From the NCBI RefSeq assembly GCF_030540765.1, contig NZ_JAUOEL010000002.1, forward strand, positions 186,001 to 250,000: a stretch of 64,000 bases of DNA, in the 5' to 3' direction. This DNA comes from Flavivirga jejuensis. Lineage in GTDB: Bacteria > Bacteroidota > Bacteroidia > Flavobacteriales > Flavobacteriaceae. Made by a program: the position numbers and the translations under genes. This document shows positions 17,701 to 27,707 of this stretch, piece after piece (the first letter of the stretch is position 1; each line of letters begins with the position of its first letter). The notes beneath the pieces are model-generated. The model saw only the letters and a list, made by a program, of their open reading frames with translations. It had not been told where the DNA came from and ran no database searches.

Positions 17701-17929
17701 TAATTGATTCTGAAATATTTACTCCTATAAGTGGTACTCCATTACTATCTTGTACCACACCAGAGATAAAACGTTGTTGATCTGATTGTATTTGTTGTTC
17801 ATACACATGCACAGAATTATTTCCATAAGTGTTAAAAAAGGCACATGAGCATATAAAGACCATTAGATTTAATCTCAGAGAGAAACCAGAAAAGGTCTTT
17901 TTATAGTTTTTAGTTAATAAAAAATTCAT
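14765..17929 (-). CDS. SusC/RagA-family TonB-linked outer-membrane protein
   Basis: 1054 aa. A long signal region (hydrophobic SLRLNLMVFICSCAFFNTYG) is followed by a CarboxypepD_reg-like domain at about 54-130 (FISGVVQDSNGVPLIGVNIS ... GFSLEISENSILTFSSVGYK), a linker VTELDNVVITAYG, the plug at about 150-270 (LKGRVSGLNSFTSGQPGGRS, NIQIRGIGSINGNKEPLYVI, VLKDAAAASLYGSRAANGVV) and a beta barrel. These are the standard SusC marks. It imports oligosaccharides with the SusD partner encoded next to it. Upstream on its 5' side, 18111-18126 carries a TATGGTCAACCAAT palindrome like the pair in front of the secreted lyase-like gene, which suggests co-regulation. No PUL regulator (HTCS, SusR or GntR) is within the window. 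Confidence 0.95.
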   Translation of the reverse strand: MNFLLTKNYKKTFSGFSLRLNLMVFICSCAFFNTYGNNSVHVYEQQIQSDQQRFISGVVQDSNGVPLIGVNISESITNKGAITDFNGGFSLEISENSILTFSSVGYKTMTVPFSGQETIIVTMTETVTELDNVVITAYGTSTKESFTGSAKKIKKEHLTKGGTASFESALKGRVSGLNSFTSGQPGGRSNIQIRGIGSINGNKEPLYVIDGIVINTDATLRAGDYEQGAIAYNPLSTINSNDIENVTVLKDAAAASLYGSRAANGVVLITTKKGRSDKTEIILDIQTGVSKNLTKERLINNQEFKSLWLEGQLHQYIQNNENSEFTRVYNDAALLGNYQDSARQDYESIYGTTDANSDWVDAIYRSGSTDNYNLSASGKEGKTTFYISGNYFNQEGTVIESDFKKYSGRINLENQSRDWLVLGTNLSISRSIRNSGLYDGDYAGGLNPVYLARVLPPAAKIYDENGYGGYADLPNLIEKNANPLGVIDVGVYENTEFRVRGHFFAKIDLSKNLEFSTTYGIDHQTVDETLYDNKEFGAGGGIWNGVLNRVKSEISQYTTSNILNYKTLIEKHKIELLAGGELQQSKMTSINNYGYDVLDSDLLSSSSIGTLWSWSGQAENYALLSYFSRAHYGFDSKYLVSASFRRDGSSRFGEASKWGNFWSVSGGWVLSKESFINSEFINYLKLRSSYGTNGNLPSQNYAALAFFDSDGKGYGGSSGLSYGQLQNTDLSWEFSKSFNVGLDATLFSNIDITVEYFSKHTEDLLMNVPVSGTAGFTEQLQNFGAMKNEGWELELAATPIIFQNFLWNTSLNLTFLENKITKLKSDIISSYSSGNGQNPIIIKEGESLNSFYLRDYAGVDKTNGMAQYYVLENGVRTGVITTDATQAGFGVFGNAIPDVQGGFHNQLTYKSFDLSFLFTFGLGANAYDYTAFKRDDDGFSPQFTNTTAQLSPWNPNNVNSNVPIRINGNNSFSNDVSTRHLYSADYLKLKNVRLNYKLPVSAKFIEDTTIYLQGENLFLLTELDGFDPEAVSNGVNFFQVPTATSVTLGVQVKL

Positions 17930-18110
17930 TTAATAATATTTAATATTAGCATTCTTTTCTTACAAAATGCATTGCTTTATTTATTGTTTATTGACACATC
18001 TTATTTTATCTGTTTTTTGAGCATAACATAGCTATGCAAACAAATTTTTACACATCAAAATAGATCACTGCTGTTAGAGAAATCCTATTATGACATATAA
18101 CAGTATATAA

Positions 18111-18126
18111 TATGGTCAACCAATTG
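18111..18126. promoter_or_regulatory. Single TTGGT-NN-ACCAA-type operator upstream of susC
   Basis: TATGGTCAACCAAT has the arms ATGGT/ACCAAT around CA, nearly the same as TTGGTCAACCAA at 8045-8056. It lies about 185 bases upstream of the susC start, further than usual for a repressor site, so the transcription start may be far upstream. Confidence 0.5.
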
Positions 18127-18268
18127 TTTTGAGAACTTTGAAGGTTTCAAAAAGGGGTCAAGTATAAATGTTACCTTCTTTATTTAAACCGAATGATTCC
18201 TCTTAAATCAATTTGCAAAGTCTCTATTTTACAAGGAAGTAGATACGTGAATTATACCAACAAACAGG

Positions 18269-18395
18269 GTATTAGACCTCAGGGCAAGCTCTGAATCCAA
18301 AGAAGCCAATCCTCACTAAGTACTGAAACAAGTTTAGCACAGGAAGCAGGGTTAGTCTGCCACGTCATAAACGTGGATCAATAACCAGGGTATAA
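18269..18395 (+). repeat. CCACG-hairpin repeat, copy 1
   Basis: GGTATTAGACCTCAGGGCAA ... CTGAAACAAGTTTAGCACAG, GAAGCAGGGTTAGTCTG, then CCACGTCATAAACGTGG. The last part is a hairpin with stem CCACGT/ACGTGG. Related copies lie at 28003-28180, 33392-33542 and, inverted and shorter, 41568-41645. Confidence 0.75.
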
Positions 18396-18410
18396 TATCT
18401 ACTTGGTAAG

Positions 18411-18779
18411 TTAAAGATCTGGTGGATGATCGATCTCTATACAGAAAAGTCTTTTTGAAATATTGTTTTTGTTTACAATATTTTTGTTATTTAATTGAAA
18501 AAAAGCATTTGGAGCTTGTAAAACATCAATGGTATTGATTATTGGAAATCTTAAAATGCTAAAATTTATTTCTTTTTTATCTTCTTCACTATTTTTCTCT
18601 TGAAGTTTTTTTAATAAATAGCATTTTCCATTACATTGCATTTCAACTTTATCTTTATTTTCACATAGATTATTAACTATATAATCATAATTGATAATAT
18701 AATCTGTTAAACACCATAAAGGCGCCAGTAACTTAATGATAATGAAAGATAAAAGGGTTACTCTCATAGAAAAAAGCAT
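18411..18779 (-). CDS. Small exported or membrane-anchored cysteine-motif protein, unknown function
   Basis: 122 aa. The first ~25 residues form a hydrophobic signal or anchor (MRVTLLSFIIIKLLAPLWCL). The next recognisable part is KVEMQCNGKCYLLKKLQEKN, where C-x-G-K-C-Y-L is a conserved small-protein motif that I associate with short Bacteroidota proteins encoded near iron or copper transport genes. The remainder is low in features and has an Asn-rich stretch. The two close cysteines suggest metal or thiol chemistry, but this is inference. It is a single gene; the next gene on this strand begins over 600 bp downstream. Confidence 0.55.
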   Translation of the reverse strand: MLFSMRVTLLSFIIIKLLAPLWCLTDYIINYDYIVNNLCENKDKVEMQCNGKCYLLKKLQEKNSEEDKKEINFSILRFPIINTIDVLQAPNAFFQLNNKNIVNKNNISKRLFCIEIDHPPDL

Positions 18780-19053
18780 GCCATATTTTTAAAATACTTC
18801 TTGCTTGTCTAAAATTATTTCTTTGTTAAAAAGCTCTTACATAAACTGATATTTCAGCTTCAATTTATTTGCAAAAATAATCACTTTCTCTTAAATCAAG
18901 AGCTTATTTACACTCAAACCCTTCTATTAAATATCATTTTTATGCTACACATTGCTTACCAGTTACTTATGATTGCTATTTTGTATTATAGTTTTTTATT
19001 ACGCTGTTAGTATTTGTATCCGTTCTTCATCATGAAACGTAACGTCATAACTT

Positions 19054-19830
19054 TTACCTTTTTCGATTTTTAAGCCATGCCTCGTTAATATCAGAATAAG
19101 TTGAAATTTTTGGAAAGCTACTATTTAAAAAAGAATATTGTAATCTATATGTTTTAATTTCATAATGATAATAATCTGTACTGTCTTTATAGGATAGTAC
19201 ATTATCTTCTTTACAAAAATACATTTTCCCTTTTTGGCTTCCTTCTTTTATATATTGGTAAGCATGTCTTGATTCGTGCAAAGCAGTTGCTACATCTGAA
19301 TATTCTAATATTAATAATAAGGTATCTTTATGGTGTCTCTTTACACGATAATGTTCATGATTTTCATTAACTTTATCGTAAGTTAAGGTATATTTTTTTA
19401 CGTCTCCAAGATATTGAATTTCATTAATCCCTTCTTTTAAAACATCAATTTGATACCTGTTGTTTTCCAAAATACTTTTACTTTTTTTTACTTTTTCGTG
19501 TTTCCCATCTTCTTCTTCCATTTTTGATATAAGCTCTGAATTCTCTTTTTCAAGATGATTGATTCGTTCCTGAACTTCTTTTTGAATTTGTTTAGCAATT
19601 TTCTCATCATCACCTGTTTTCCATCTTCTTCTTTCATCGTTAATTCTTATAACAGGATTATCTTTGGATACCAAATCAACTTGTATTGGTGAATTTAAAT
19701 AACTATAAGTAATCTTATCTTCTCCCCTATTAACTATTATTAATATAAAAACCAATCCAATAATAATGATTATCGAACCCAAAATTACTAGGATTTTCTG
19801 TTTATGATTTTTAACTTTTTCTGTTTTCAT
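19054..19830 (-). CDS. Membrane-anchored protein with coiled coil and HExxH motif, unknown
   Basis: 258 aa. A basic N-terminus precedes one transmembrane helix (about 12-33, ILVILGSIIIIIGLVFILII). A charged coiled-coil stretch follows (about 75-115, IQKEVQERINHLEKENSELI). Near residue 181-192 is ATALHESRHAYQYI, with His185-Glu186 and His189 in the HExxH pattern of zinc metallopeptidases in a helix of the right character. About 70 residues follow it. I do not recognise a named family. The motif and its hydrophobic surroundings (VATAL before, AYQYI after) favour a real active site, but HExxH alone is not proof. It stands alone between two long intergenic regions. Confidence 0.6.
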   Translation of the reverse strand: MKTEKVKNHKQKILVILGSIIIIIGLVFILIIVNRGEDKITYSYLNSPIQVDLVSKDNPVIRINDERRRWKTGDDEKIAKQIQKEVQERINHLEKENSELISKMEEEDGKHEKVKKSKSILENNRYQIDVLKEGINEIQYLGDVKKYTLTYDKVNENHEHYRVKRHHKDTLLLILEYSDVATALHESRHAYQYIKEGSQKGKMYFCKEDNVLSYKDSTDYYHYEIKTYRLQYSFLNSSFPKISTYSDINEAWLKNRKR

Positions 19831-20363
19831 AGCTTTCGTTATTTCACCACTAGAATGAACATCTTAAGTGGACTGTTAGACTTGGTAATTCCATGCAACA
19901 AATAAAAATAGTGCTACCAGAAACTGATAACGTTCTATTTCATAAAGAAAATAAAGTAGATTAGGGTCATAATTTTTTAATCGAATTTTTCATGAAACAA
20001 TAACTTATTCATGTCTTTGAAACTCTAATACAAATGATCAAATGCAATCAAACACAAAAACAACAACTACCTAATAAACAATTAATTAATAAATATCACT
20101 GATAAAAATTATCTTAAACGGATTATTACATATATATGACGGATTAAACATATATTAGAGGGGGAAAAACTTTTCTTAAAGGGATTTTTATGTAAAAGAT
20201 TTTTATATTTATTAGTAGCCAATAGTGTAATGCTGTTACATTAACATTTAAAATTGTTGTTCTACTTATTATTCCCTCTTTTTTCAAATACTTTAATAAA
20301 ACATCTAATCTTTATTCAAAAAATATAGTTTAACTCCAGATTTTTAAATAAGTTTGTATAGTA
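19831..20363. other. Gene-free stretch before the TPP riboswitch
   Basis: About 530 bp of very AT-rich sequence without a convincing frame. It should contain the promoters of both the divergent HExxH gene and the thiamin operon, but no strong TAnnTTTG box was found by eye. Confidence 0.5.
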
Positions 20364-20443
20364 AACTTTAGGGGTGTTCCTTTTTTGGAACTGAGAGAGT
20401 CCCTTTGAACCTGATATGGTTAGTACCAACGAAGGAAAAAGTT
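20364..20443 (+). promoter_or_regulatory. TPP riboswitch (THI element)
   Basis: All parts of the thi-box are present in order: P1 AACTTT (20364) pairing with AAAGTT (20438), GGGGTGTTCC ... GGAACTGAGAGAG (P3 arm with CTGAGA), CCCTTTGAACCTGAT, a GGTTAGTACC stem, and CGAAGGAAA. It binds thiamin pyrophosphate and switches off the downstream thiamin operon. The gene order thiS to thiH directly after it agrees. Confidence 0.96.
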
Positions 20444-20778
20444 AGAAATGCATTTTACTTAATGCATTTACGTACTTCTTATTTAAGTACACATTATTCG
20501 TAATGGCTGTACTTCTATTTCAAAGCATTTTGTCTCTCCCTTTTTAGTTATAAAAAAATTCTTAAAACTGACTATTATCCCCGAGGGAAGCCATAGGGAT
20601 ATTTCGCCAGTTTCATTTTGCCTTTAGAGGCAAAAACCGATTTTTTTATTTTACCTCACCCAGAACTACAAAAAAAGTAGTTCTGACCTCTCTAAAGGAG
20701 AGAGGTGAATAGGAAACCCTGCCAACAGGCAGACACGACCCATGGTCGGAGAGTTTTTAGATTAAAAATGAATTATTT
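20444..20778 (+). promoter_or_regulatory. Long hairpin-rich leader between riboswitch and thiS
   Basis: 335 bases with no gene. TTTTGCCT/AGGCAAAA (20618-20637) followed 5 bases later by a T7 run is a candidate attenuator for the riboswitch. CAGAACTAC/GTAGTTCTG around an A7 loop and CCTCTC/GAGAGG follow. The early part (TTCTTAAAACTGACTAT) is a dispersed repeat also seen at 9129, which suggests the leader was lengthened by repeat insertion. Confidence 0.55.
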
Positions 20779-20982
20779 ATGATTAAAATATCAGTAAATG
20801 AGACGGTATTGGAGGTTGAAGAAACGACCACCATTTCTAAGCTACTTACTAAAATCAAGTCACCATTAGAGGGCATTGCTTTTGCTATTAACAATCAAAT
20901 TATTGCAAAAGAATTATGGGATTCCCATGGCTTCAAATCAAATGATCATGTTTTAATTATTCAGGCAACCCAAGGTGGTTAA
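20779..20982 (+). CDS. thiS: Sulfur carrier protein ThiS
   Basis: 67 aa with a beta-grasp pattern: MIKISVNETVLEVEETTTIS, then SPLEGIAFAINNQIIAKELW and DHVLIIQATQGG. The C-terminal Gly-Gly is the site where sulfur is carried as a thiocarboxylate for thiazole synthesis by ThiG. It needs an adenylating enzyme (ThiF/MoeB type), which is not in this cluster. First gene after the TPP riboswitch and its long leader. Confidence 0.95.
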   Translation: MIKISVNETVLEVEETTTISKLLTKIKSPLEGIAFAINNQIIAKELWDSHGFKSNDHVLIIQATQGG

Positions 20983-22872
<1,890 letters not shown>

Positions 22873-22875
22873 ACC

Positions 22876-23466
22876 ATGGTCGTAGTAATTGCTCCTGAAG
22901 AAGACATTCAAAATGAAATTTTAATTCTAAATCAGCTTTTCGAAGCTGGTTTAGAATACTATCACTTGAGAAAACCTGAAAAAAATCATCAAGAACATGT
23001 TGACTATTTAAACCAAATTGATGTTAAATATCACCATCGCATTGTAGTTCATTATTTTCATGAGTTAATCAATACATACGATTTAAAAGGCATTCATTTT
23101 CAAGAACAAAAAAGAAAAGACCATATAGATAATCCAGGACACTATTTTAAAGGATTGAATATGTACGGAAAAACCATTAGTAGTTCTTTTCATGAGCCTG
23201 ATGATTTAGAGGCCTGTGATTTTGAGTTTGACTATCATTTGCTCAGCCCAGTTTTTTCTTCAATATCAAAAAAAGGCTACGAAGGGAGAGGTTTTGATGT
23301 CAATCATATTGATAAACGCATTATTGGAATGGGTGGTGTTACGACAGATAATCTCAATGAATTTGACAAATTAGGTTTTAAAGGTGTTGGTGTTTTAGGC
23401 GGTATTTGGAATAGCAACAAACCTATAGATATTTTTAAAAAGATGAAAAATCATTTTGAGCGATAA
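22876..23466 (+). CDS. ThiE/TenI-like protein (second thiamin-phosphate-synthase paralog)
   Basis: 196 aa. It has the ThiE/TenI TIM-barrel layout: MVVVIAPEEDIQNEILILNQ, GLEYYHLRKPEK, KGIHFQEQKR, YHLLSPVFSSISKKGYEGRG and IIGMGGVTTDNL. Compared with the full ThiE at 24270 it lacks the NDx metal-binding motif and the QLRxK form of the first motif, and is shorter. TenI in Bacillus is a thiazole tautomerase acting between ThiG and ThiE, so that role is plausible here; a divergent thiamin phosphate synthase is the alternative. It lies 3 bases after thiC and directly touches thiD. Confidence 0.75.
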   Translation: MVVVIAPEEDIQNEILILNQLFEAGLEYYHLRKPEKNHQEHVDYLNQIDVKYHHRIVVHYFHELINTYDLKGIHFQEQKRKDHIDNPGHYFKGLNMYGKTISSSFHEPDDLEACDFEFDYHLLSPVFSSISKKGYEGRGFDVNHIDKRIIGMGGVTTDNLNEFDKLGFKGVGVLGGIWNSNKPIDIFKKMKNHFER

Positions 23467-24261
23467 ATGAACGACACTAAATACATAGTAACCATTGCTG
23501 GTCATGATCCTTCTAGCGGAGCAGGATTAACATCAGACATTAAAACATTTGAAGCACATGGTCTGTATGGTTTATCTGTTTGTACAGCTATTACCGTTCA
23601 AAATGATATTGATTTTAAACAATGTATCTGGACAGAAATTGATGTGATTATTGCTCAAATTGAAACCCTCTTTCAACGCTTTGATATCCACATTGTAAAA
23701 ATTGGAATCGTAGAATCCTGGGACATATTAAATCGTATTTTAAACAAATTACATGCATTAAATGCTGATGTTAAAATTGTTTTAGATCCGATTATCAAAG
23801 CAAGTGCTGGTTTTGATTTTCACGAAACCGAAAACCAAAGCTTACTAGACAACATATGGAAACAGTGTTTTATGGTTACTCCAAACTATGATGAAATTCA
23901 AAGTCTATATCCTCACTTAAATATTGAAAATACGATTGAACATATAGCTTCTTTCACTAATATTTATTTAAAAGGAGGCCATCGAACCGACAAAAAAGGT
24001 TGGGATGCCATATATCACAGTGGCATCGTTATGGTAAACATACCACCAAATACCGATAAAGTATATCAAAAACACGGAAGCGGTTGTGTACTCTCCGCTT
24101 CTCTGGCAAGTAATTTTGTTTTGGATATCGCATTAGAAGATGCAGCTAAAAACGCAAAACAGTATACAGAACAATTTTTAAATTCTGATGCCAGCCTGTT
24201 AGGAAAGCATAAATACAATACCTTTCCACCAACTCAAAGTATAAAATCCAATAGTCAATAA
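23467..24261 (+). CDS. thiD: Hydroxymethylpyrimidine (phosphate) kinase ThiD
   Basis: 264 aa, ribokinase-like fold. It phosphorylates HMP and HMP phosphate with ATP before coupling to the thiazole. Motifs seen are IAGHDPSSGAGLTSDIKTFE at the start, TAITVQNDI, VLDPIIKASAGFDF, MVTPNYDEIQSL and the catalytic anion-hole segment KHGSGCVLSASLASNF. The normal length is about 260-270 aa. It begins directly at the end of the previous gene and is 8 bases before thiE, so translation is probably coupled. Confidence 0.94.
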   Translation: MNDTKYIVTIAGHDPSSGAGLTSDIKTFEAHGLYGLSVCTAITVQNDIDFKQCIWTEIDVIIAQIETLFQRFDIHIVKIGIVESWDILNRILNKLHALNADVKIVLDPIIKASAGFDFHETENQSLLDNIWKQCFMVTPNYDEIQSLYPHLNIENTIEHIASFTNIYLKGGHRTDKKGWDAIYHSGIVMVNIPPNTDKVYQKHGSGCVLSASLASNFVLDIALEDAAKNAKQYTEQFLNSDASLLGKHKYNTFPPTQSIKSNSQ

Positions 24262-24269
24262 CCAGAATT

Positions 24270-24920
24270 ATGATTCCGAAACTACATTACATATCACAAG
24301 GAAATACAGGAAAAGAGCATCTTGAAAACATCAGAAAAGCATGTACTTCTGGAGTAGAATTGGTACAACTACGTTTAAAGAATTTGTCCGAAAAAAAGAT
24401 TTTAAAACTTGCTGAAGAAGCTAGAGAAATCACTGCACAATTTCAAACGCGCTTAATTATAAATGATCATTATAAAATTGCAAAAAAAATAAAAGCAGAC
24501 GGTGTGCATTTGGGGAAAAGTGATACCTGTCCAACCATTGCAAGAAAATTTTTAGAGACCTGGCAAATTGTTGGAGGTACCGCCAACACACTTGAAGACT
24601 GTGACATATTAATCGAAAAAAAAGTAGATTATATAGGTTTGGGACCTTTCCGCTTTACTACAACCAAAGACCATTTAAGTCCCGTTTTAGGAACAAACGG
24701 TTATCTAACCATTCTTGAAGCACTACAAACGGACATTCCAATTATTGCCATTGGTGGTATTACAATACATGATGTTCCCGAAATTTTAGAAACAGGCGTT
24801 TACGGTATAGCCGCTTCAGGAGAAATCACCAAAAATTTTAATAAAATTAATCCATTCAAAAAACTGTTAAACAGCCCTTCAGAGCAAGAACAGGTTTGGA
24901 ATCCAAATCAAAAAATATAA
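24270..24920 (+). CDS. thiE: Thiamin phosphate synthase ThiE
   Basis: 216 aa. It joins HMP pyrophosphate to thiazole phosphate to give thiamin phosphate. The family motifs are complete: [25 protein letters not shown] (NDx metal site; usually NDR), [25 protein letters not shown] and [13 protein letters not shown]. This is therefore the catalytic ThiE, while the paralog at 22876 is reduced. It sits in the middle of the thiamin operon, 1 base before thiG. Confidence 0.93.
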   Translation: MIPKLHYISQGNTGKEHLENIRKACTSGVELVQLRLKNLSEKKILKLAEEAREITAQFQTRLIINDHYKIAKKIKADGVHLGKSDTCPTIARKFLETWQIVGGTANTLEDCDILIEKKVDYIGLGPFRFTTTKDHLSPVLGTNGYLTILEALQTDIPIIAIGGITIHDVPEILETGVYGIAASGEITKNFNKINPFKKLLNSPSEQEQVWNPNQKI

Positions 24921-24921
24921 A

Positions 24922-25704
24922 ATGATAACAGATACACTTAAAATAGCCGACAAGACTTTTAAATCAAGGTTATTTACTGGAACAGGCAAGTTTAGCAGTA
25001 CTCATAACATGCGTGAAGCCATCGTAGCTTCAGAAAGTGAATTGGTTACTGTAGCGTTGAAACGTGTGGATCTGGAAAATGAATCGGACGATATGCTCCT
25101 TCACTTAAAAAGCAATCAGATAAATTTACTTCCAAACACATCTGGTGTAAGAACTGCTAAAGAAGCCGTATTTGCTGCCGAATTAGCCAGAGAAGCACTT
25201 CAAACAAATTGGGTAAAACTAGAAATACATCCAGATCCTAGATACCTCCTCCCCGATCCTATTGAAACCTTAAAAGCCGCTGAAACATTGGTGAAACTCG
25301 GTTTTGTAGTGATGCCTTATATCCATGCCGACCCCGTATTATGCAAGCGTCTGGAAGATGTAGGCGTGCCATGCGTCATGCCATTAGGTGCTCCTATTGG
25401 AAGTAACAAAGGCATTAAAACGCTTGAGTTTTTAGAAATTATCATCGAACAAAGTAACGTACCTGTAATAGTAGATGCGGGTATTGGTGCGCCCTCTCAC
25501 GCTGCATTTGCCATGGAATTAGGAGCAGATGCTGTTTTAGTAAATACCGCTATTGCTGTATCTCAAAATCCAGTAGACATGGGTATTGCTTTTAAAATGG
25601 CCGTTGAAGCTGGTAGAATGGCTTATAATGCAAAATTAGCCCCCATTAAAAATCAAGCGGAAGCTAGCAGCCCGCTCACCTCTTTTCTAAACGACTTAAA
25701 TTAG
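24922..25704 (+). CDS. thiG: Thiazole synthase ThiG
   Basis: 260 aa, TIM barrel. It forms the thiazole ring from DXP, dehydroglycine (from ThiH) and sulfur from ThiS. Blocks typical of the family are [79 protein letters not shown] and [20 protein letters not shown]. Length and order are normal, and thiH follows 8 bases later. Confidence 0.97.
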   Translation: MITDTLKIADKTFKSRLFTGTGKFSSTHNMREAIVASESELVTVALKRVDLENESDDMLLHLKSNQINLLPNTSGVRTAKEAVFAAELAREALQTNWVKLEIHPDPRYLLPDPIETLKAAETLVKLGFVVMPYIHADPVLCKRLEDVGVPCVMPLGAPIGSNKGIKTLEFLEIIIEQSNVPVIVDAGIGAPSHAAFAMELGADAVLVNTAIAVSQNPVDMGIAFKMAVEAGRMAYNAKLAPIKNQAEASSPLTSFLNDLN

Positions 25705-25712
25705 TTAAAACC

Positions 25713-26816
25713 ATGTCTTTTAAACATACATTTGAAAAATACGATTGGTCTACTTTAGAAAAAGAGATTTACGAAGTAACTGGTCAGGATGTAGAAAAAG
25801 TACTCCTTAAAGACAAAATAACGTTAGAAGATTTTAAAACACTAATTTCTCCAGCAGCTAAACCGTTTATAGAGCAGATGGCGCAACGAAGTCATGCCAT
25901 TACCAAAAAACGCTTTGGAAATACCATGCAAATGTATATCCCCATGTATTTATCTAATGAATGCCAAAATATTTGCACCTATTGTGGGTTTAGTATGGAT
26001 AATCGTATAAGAAGAAAGACGTTAAGTGACGCAGAAATATTAAAGGAAGTAGCACATATTAAAAAATTGGGATACGACCATATTCTTCTGGTAACAGGAG
26101 AAGCAAACAGAACGGTTGGCGTTCCATACATAAAACATGCTATAGACCTCATTAGATCTCAATTTTCAAATATCAGCATTGAAGTACAACCCTTAGATCA
26201 GGACGAATATGAAACCCTAATAAAATCTGGATTATATGCTGTTTTAGTATATCAGGAAACCTATCATAAAGCCACCTATAAAACACATCACCCAAAAGGT
26301 AGAAAATCGAATTTTGATTACCGATTAGATACACCAGATCGATTAGGTAAATCTGGGATTCATAAAATTGGTTTGGGAGCACTTTTTGGACTTGAAGATT
26401 GGCGGGTTGATAGTTTTTATACAGCTTTACATTTAAAATATTTGCAAAAAACATATTGGAAAACAAAATATTCCATGTCTTTCCCCAGACTTAGGCCCCA
26501 TCAAGGTGGGTTGGATCCCAAAGTAGAAATGACCGATACTGATTTAGTACAATTAATTTGTGCTTATAGATTACTAGATGAAGATGTTGAACTTTCCCTA
26601 TCCACTCGTGAAAGTGAAATCTTTAGAAATCACTGTATCCACTTAGGCATTACATCTATTAGTGCAGAATCTAGAACAAATCCAGGCGGTTACAGCGTGG
26701 CTCCTGAATCCCTCGAACAATTTGAAATTTCAGACGATCGTACAACCGAACAAATTAAACAAATGATTCAATCTCAGGGTTATGAAGTTGTCTGGAAAGA
26801 TTGGTTTAGCAAATAA
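25713..26816 (+). CDS. thiH: 2-iminoacetate synthase ThiH (radical SAM)
   Basis: 367 aa. It cleaves tyrosine to dehydroglycine and p-cresol by radical SAM chemistry, feeding ThiG. The CxxxCxxC motif is CQNICTYCGF near residue 87-96, followed by the family blocks DHILLVTGEANRTVG, SIEVQPLDQDEYETLIKSGL, VYQETYHKATY, SMSFPRLRPHQGG and LSTRESEIFRNHCI. The anaerobic-type tyrosine route (ThiH), not ThiO, is therefore used. It is the last gene of the cluster; what follows is a repeat region, where thiF might have been expected. Confidence 0.96.
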   Translation: MSFKHTFEKYDWSTLEKEIYEVTGQDVEKVLLKDKITLEDFKTLISPAAKPFIEQMAQRSHAITKKRFGNTMQMYIPMYLSNECQNICTYCGFSMDNRIRRKTLSDAEILKEVAHIKKLGYDHILLVTGEANRTVGVPYIKHAIDLIRSQFSNISIEVQPLDQDEYETLIKSGLYAVLVYQETYHKATYKTHHPKGRKSNFDYRLDTPDRLGKSGIHKIGLGALFGLEDWRVDSFYTALHLKYLQKTYWKTKYSMSFPRLRPHQGGLDPKVEMTDTDLVQLICAYRLLDEDVELSLSTRESEIFRNHCIHLGITSISAESRTNPGGYSVAPESLEQFEISDDRTTEQIKQMIQSQGYEVVWKDWFSK

Positions 26817-26974
26817 CAAAAATTAATAATATATCAGATATCAGTCTGAGCACTTCGGTTGCTCTCAGTACAGACTTTGCCGAAGACATTGGAAATAGTC
26901 TTTTATAGCATTTCGGCTGAGCTATCATTGATATGTTTTACAAACGACTAGTTTACAGTAATTTACTACCATTC
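26817..26974. other. Short spacer after thiH with degenerate inverted repeats
   Basis: It contains GAGC-acttcggtt-GCTC and further degenerate repeat fragments (CATTTCGGCTGAGC). No clear terminator with a T-run was seen. Confidence 0.4.
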
Positions 26975-27290
26975 ATCTGCAAAAGGTTAGTGTCATCAGA
27001 GATCTGTGTTAAAAATTTTAACTAACGGATGAAATGACGTAATTGGGGTGTCATCCTATGTTTGCAAAAGGTTCGTGTCATTCAGAAGGAGGTACGACTG
27101 AAGAATCTATAGAAATTAATAATAAAGATTCTTCGCTGCGCTCTGAATGACAAATAATTAAAAATAAGTTACTTACAAAACACATCAATGATAGCATTCC
27201 GATAATTGTCGGAGTCGAAGAATCTCTAAAAACCAAACATTAAAGTTTTAAGAGATTCTTCAGTCATTCCTCCCTGTCTACCGATCATGC
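26975..27290 (+). repeat. Dispersed palindromic repeat, copy E, with a compensated hairpin
   Basis: It contains the GTGTTAAAAATTTTAACTAA, ATGACGTAATTGGGGTGTCA, GTCATTCAGAAGGAGGTACG and GATTCTTCGC modules. A second hairpin at 27217-27227 / 27251-27261 reads GAAGAATCTCT ... AGAGATTCTTC where other copies read GAAGAATCTTTA ... TAAAGATTCTTC; both arms changed together. Downstream, 27291-27707 is very AT-rich with no gene. Confidence 0.8.
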
Positions 27291-27707
27291 AAATTTGTGA
27301 AATTCGTGTCTTAATTATCATATCATTCAACTTAGAATAAATATAAAAAAGGGACTTTTTTAAGCCAATTATAAAAGTCAAACTGTTTTTTTTTAATGCT
27401 TTTAACAAAAAATTAAATATAATTTAATGTTAAAATAACTTAAAAACAACACAAAAAATATATGTCCATAAACAGAAAAAACAGTTATTAGCGCTAACTA
27501 AAAATTTCATAATAAACAACTATAAATCAGTTTATTAAAAAATAAAAATATTCAAAAAAACATATTAAAACAGCATTTTTTCCTTATTAAAAACTGGACT
27601 TTCTTATGTTAAGAAATCTTCTTTTTTTGTTAAAAAAAACAAATAAAGCACAAGTTTAAAAAAACTATTGCATCTAAAAAGTATCTAATCAAATAAATAA
27701 TAGATAT

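Larger units (their letters stand above)
17930..18410. promoter_or_regulatory. susC upstream region with operator-like palindromes
   Basis: This 480-bp gap has three recognisable parts. 18018-18037 holds CATAGCTATG within a GCATA/TATGC inverted repeat. 18111-18126 holds TATGGTCAACCAATTG, matching the operator in front of the gene at 8067. 18269-18395 is a copy of the CCACG-hairpin repeat. No coding region is seen. Confidence 0.55.
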
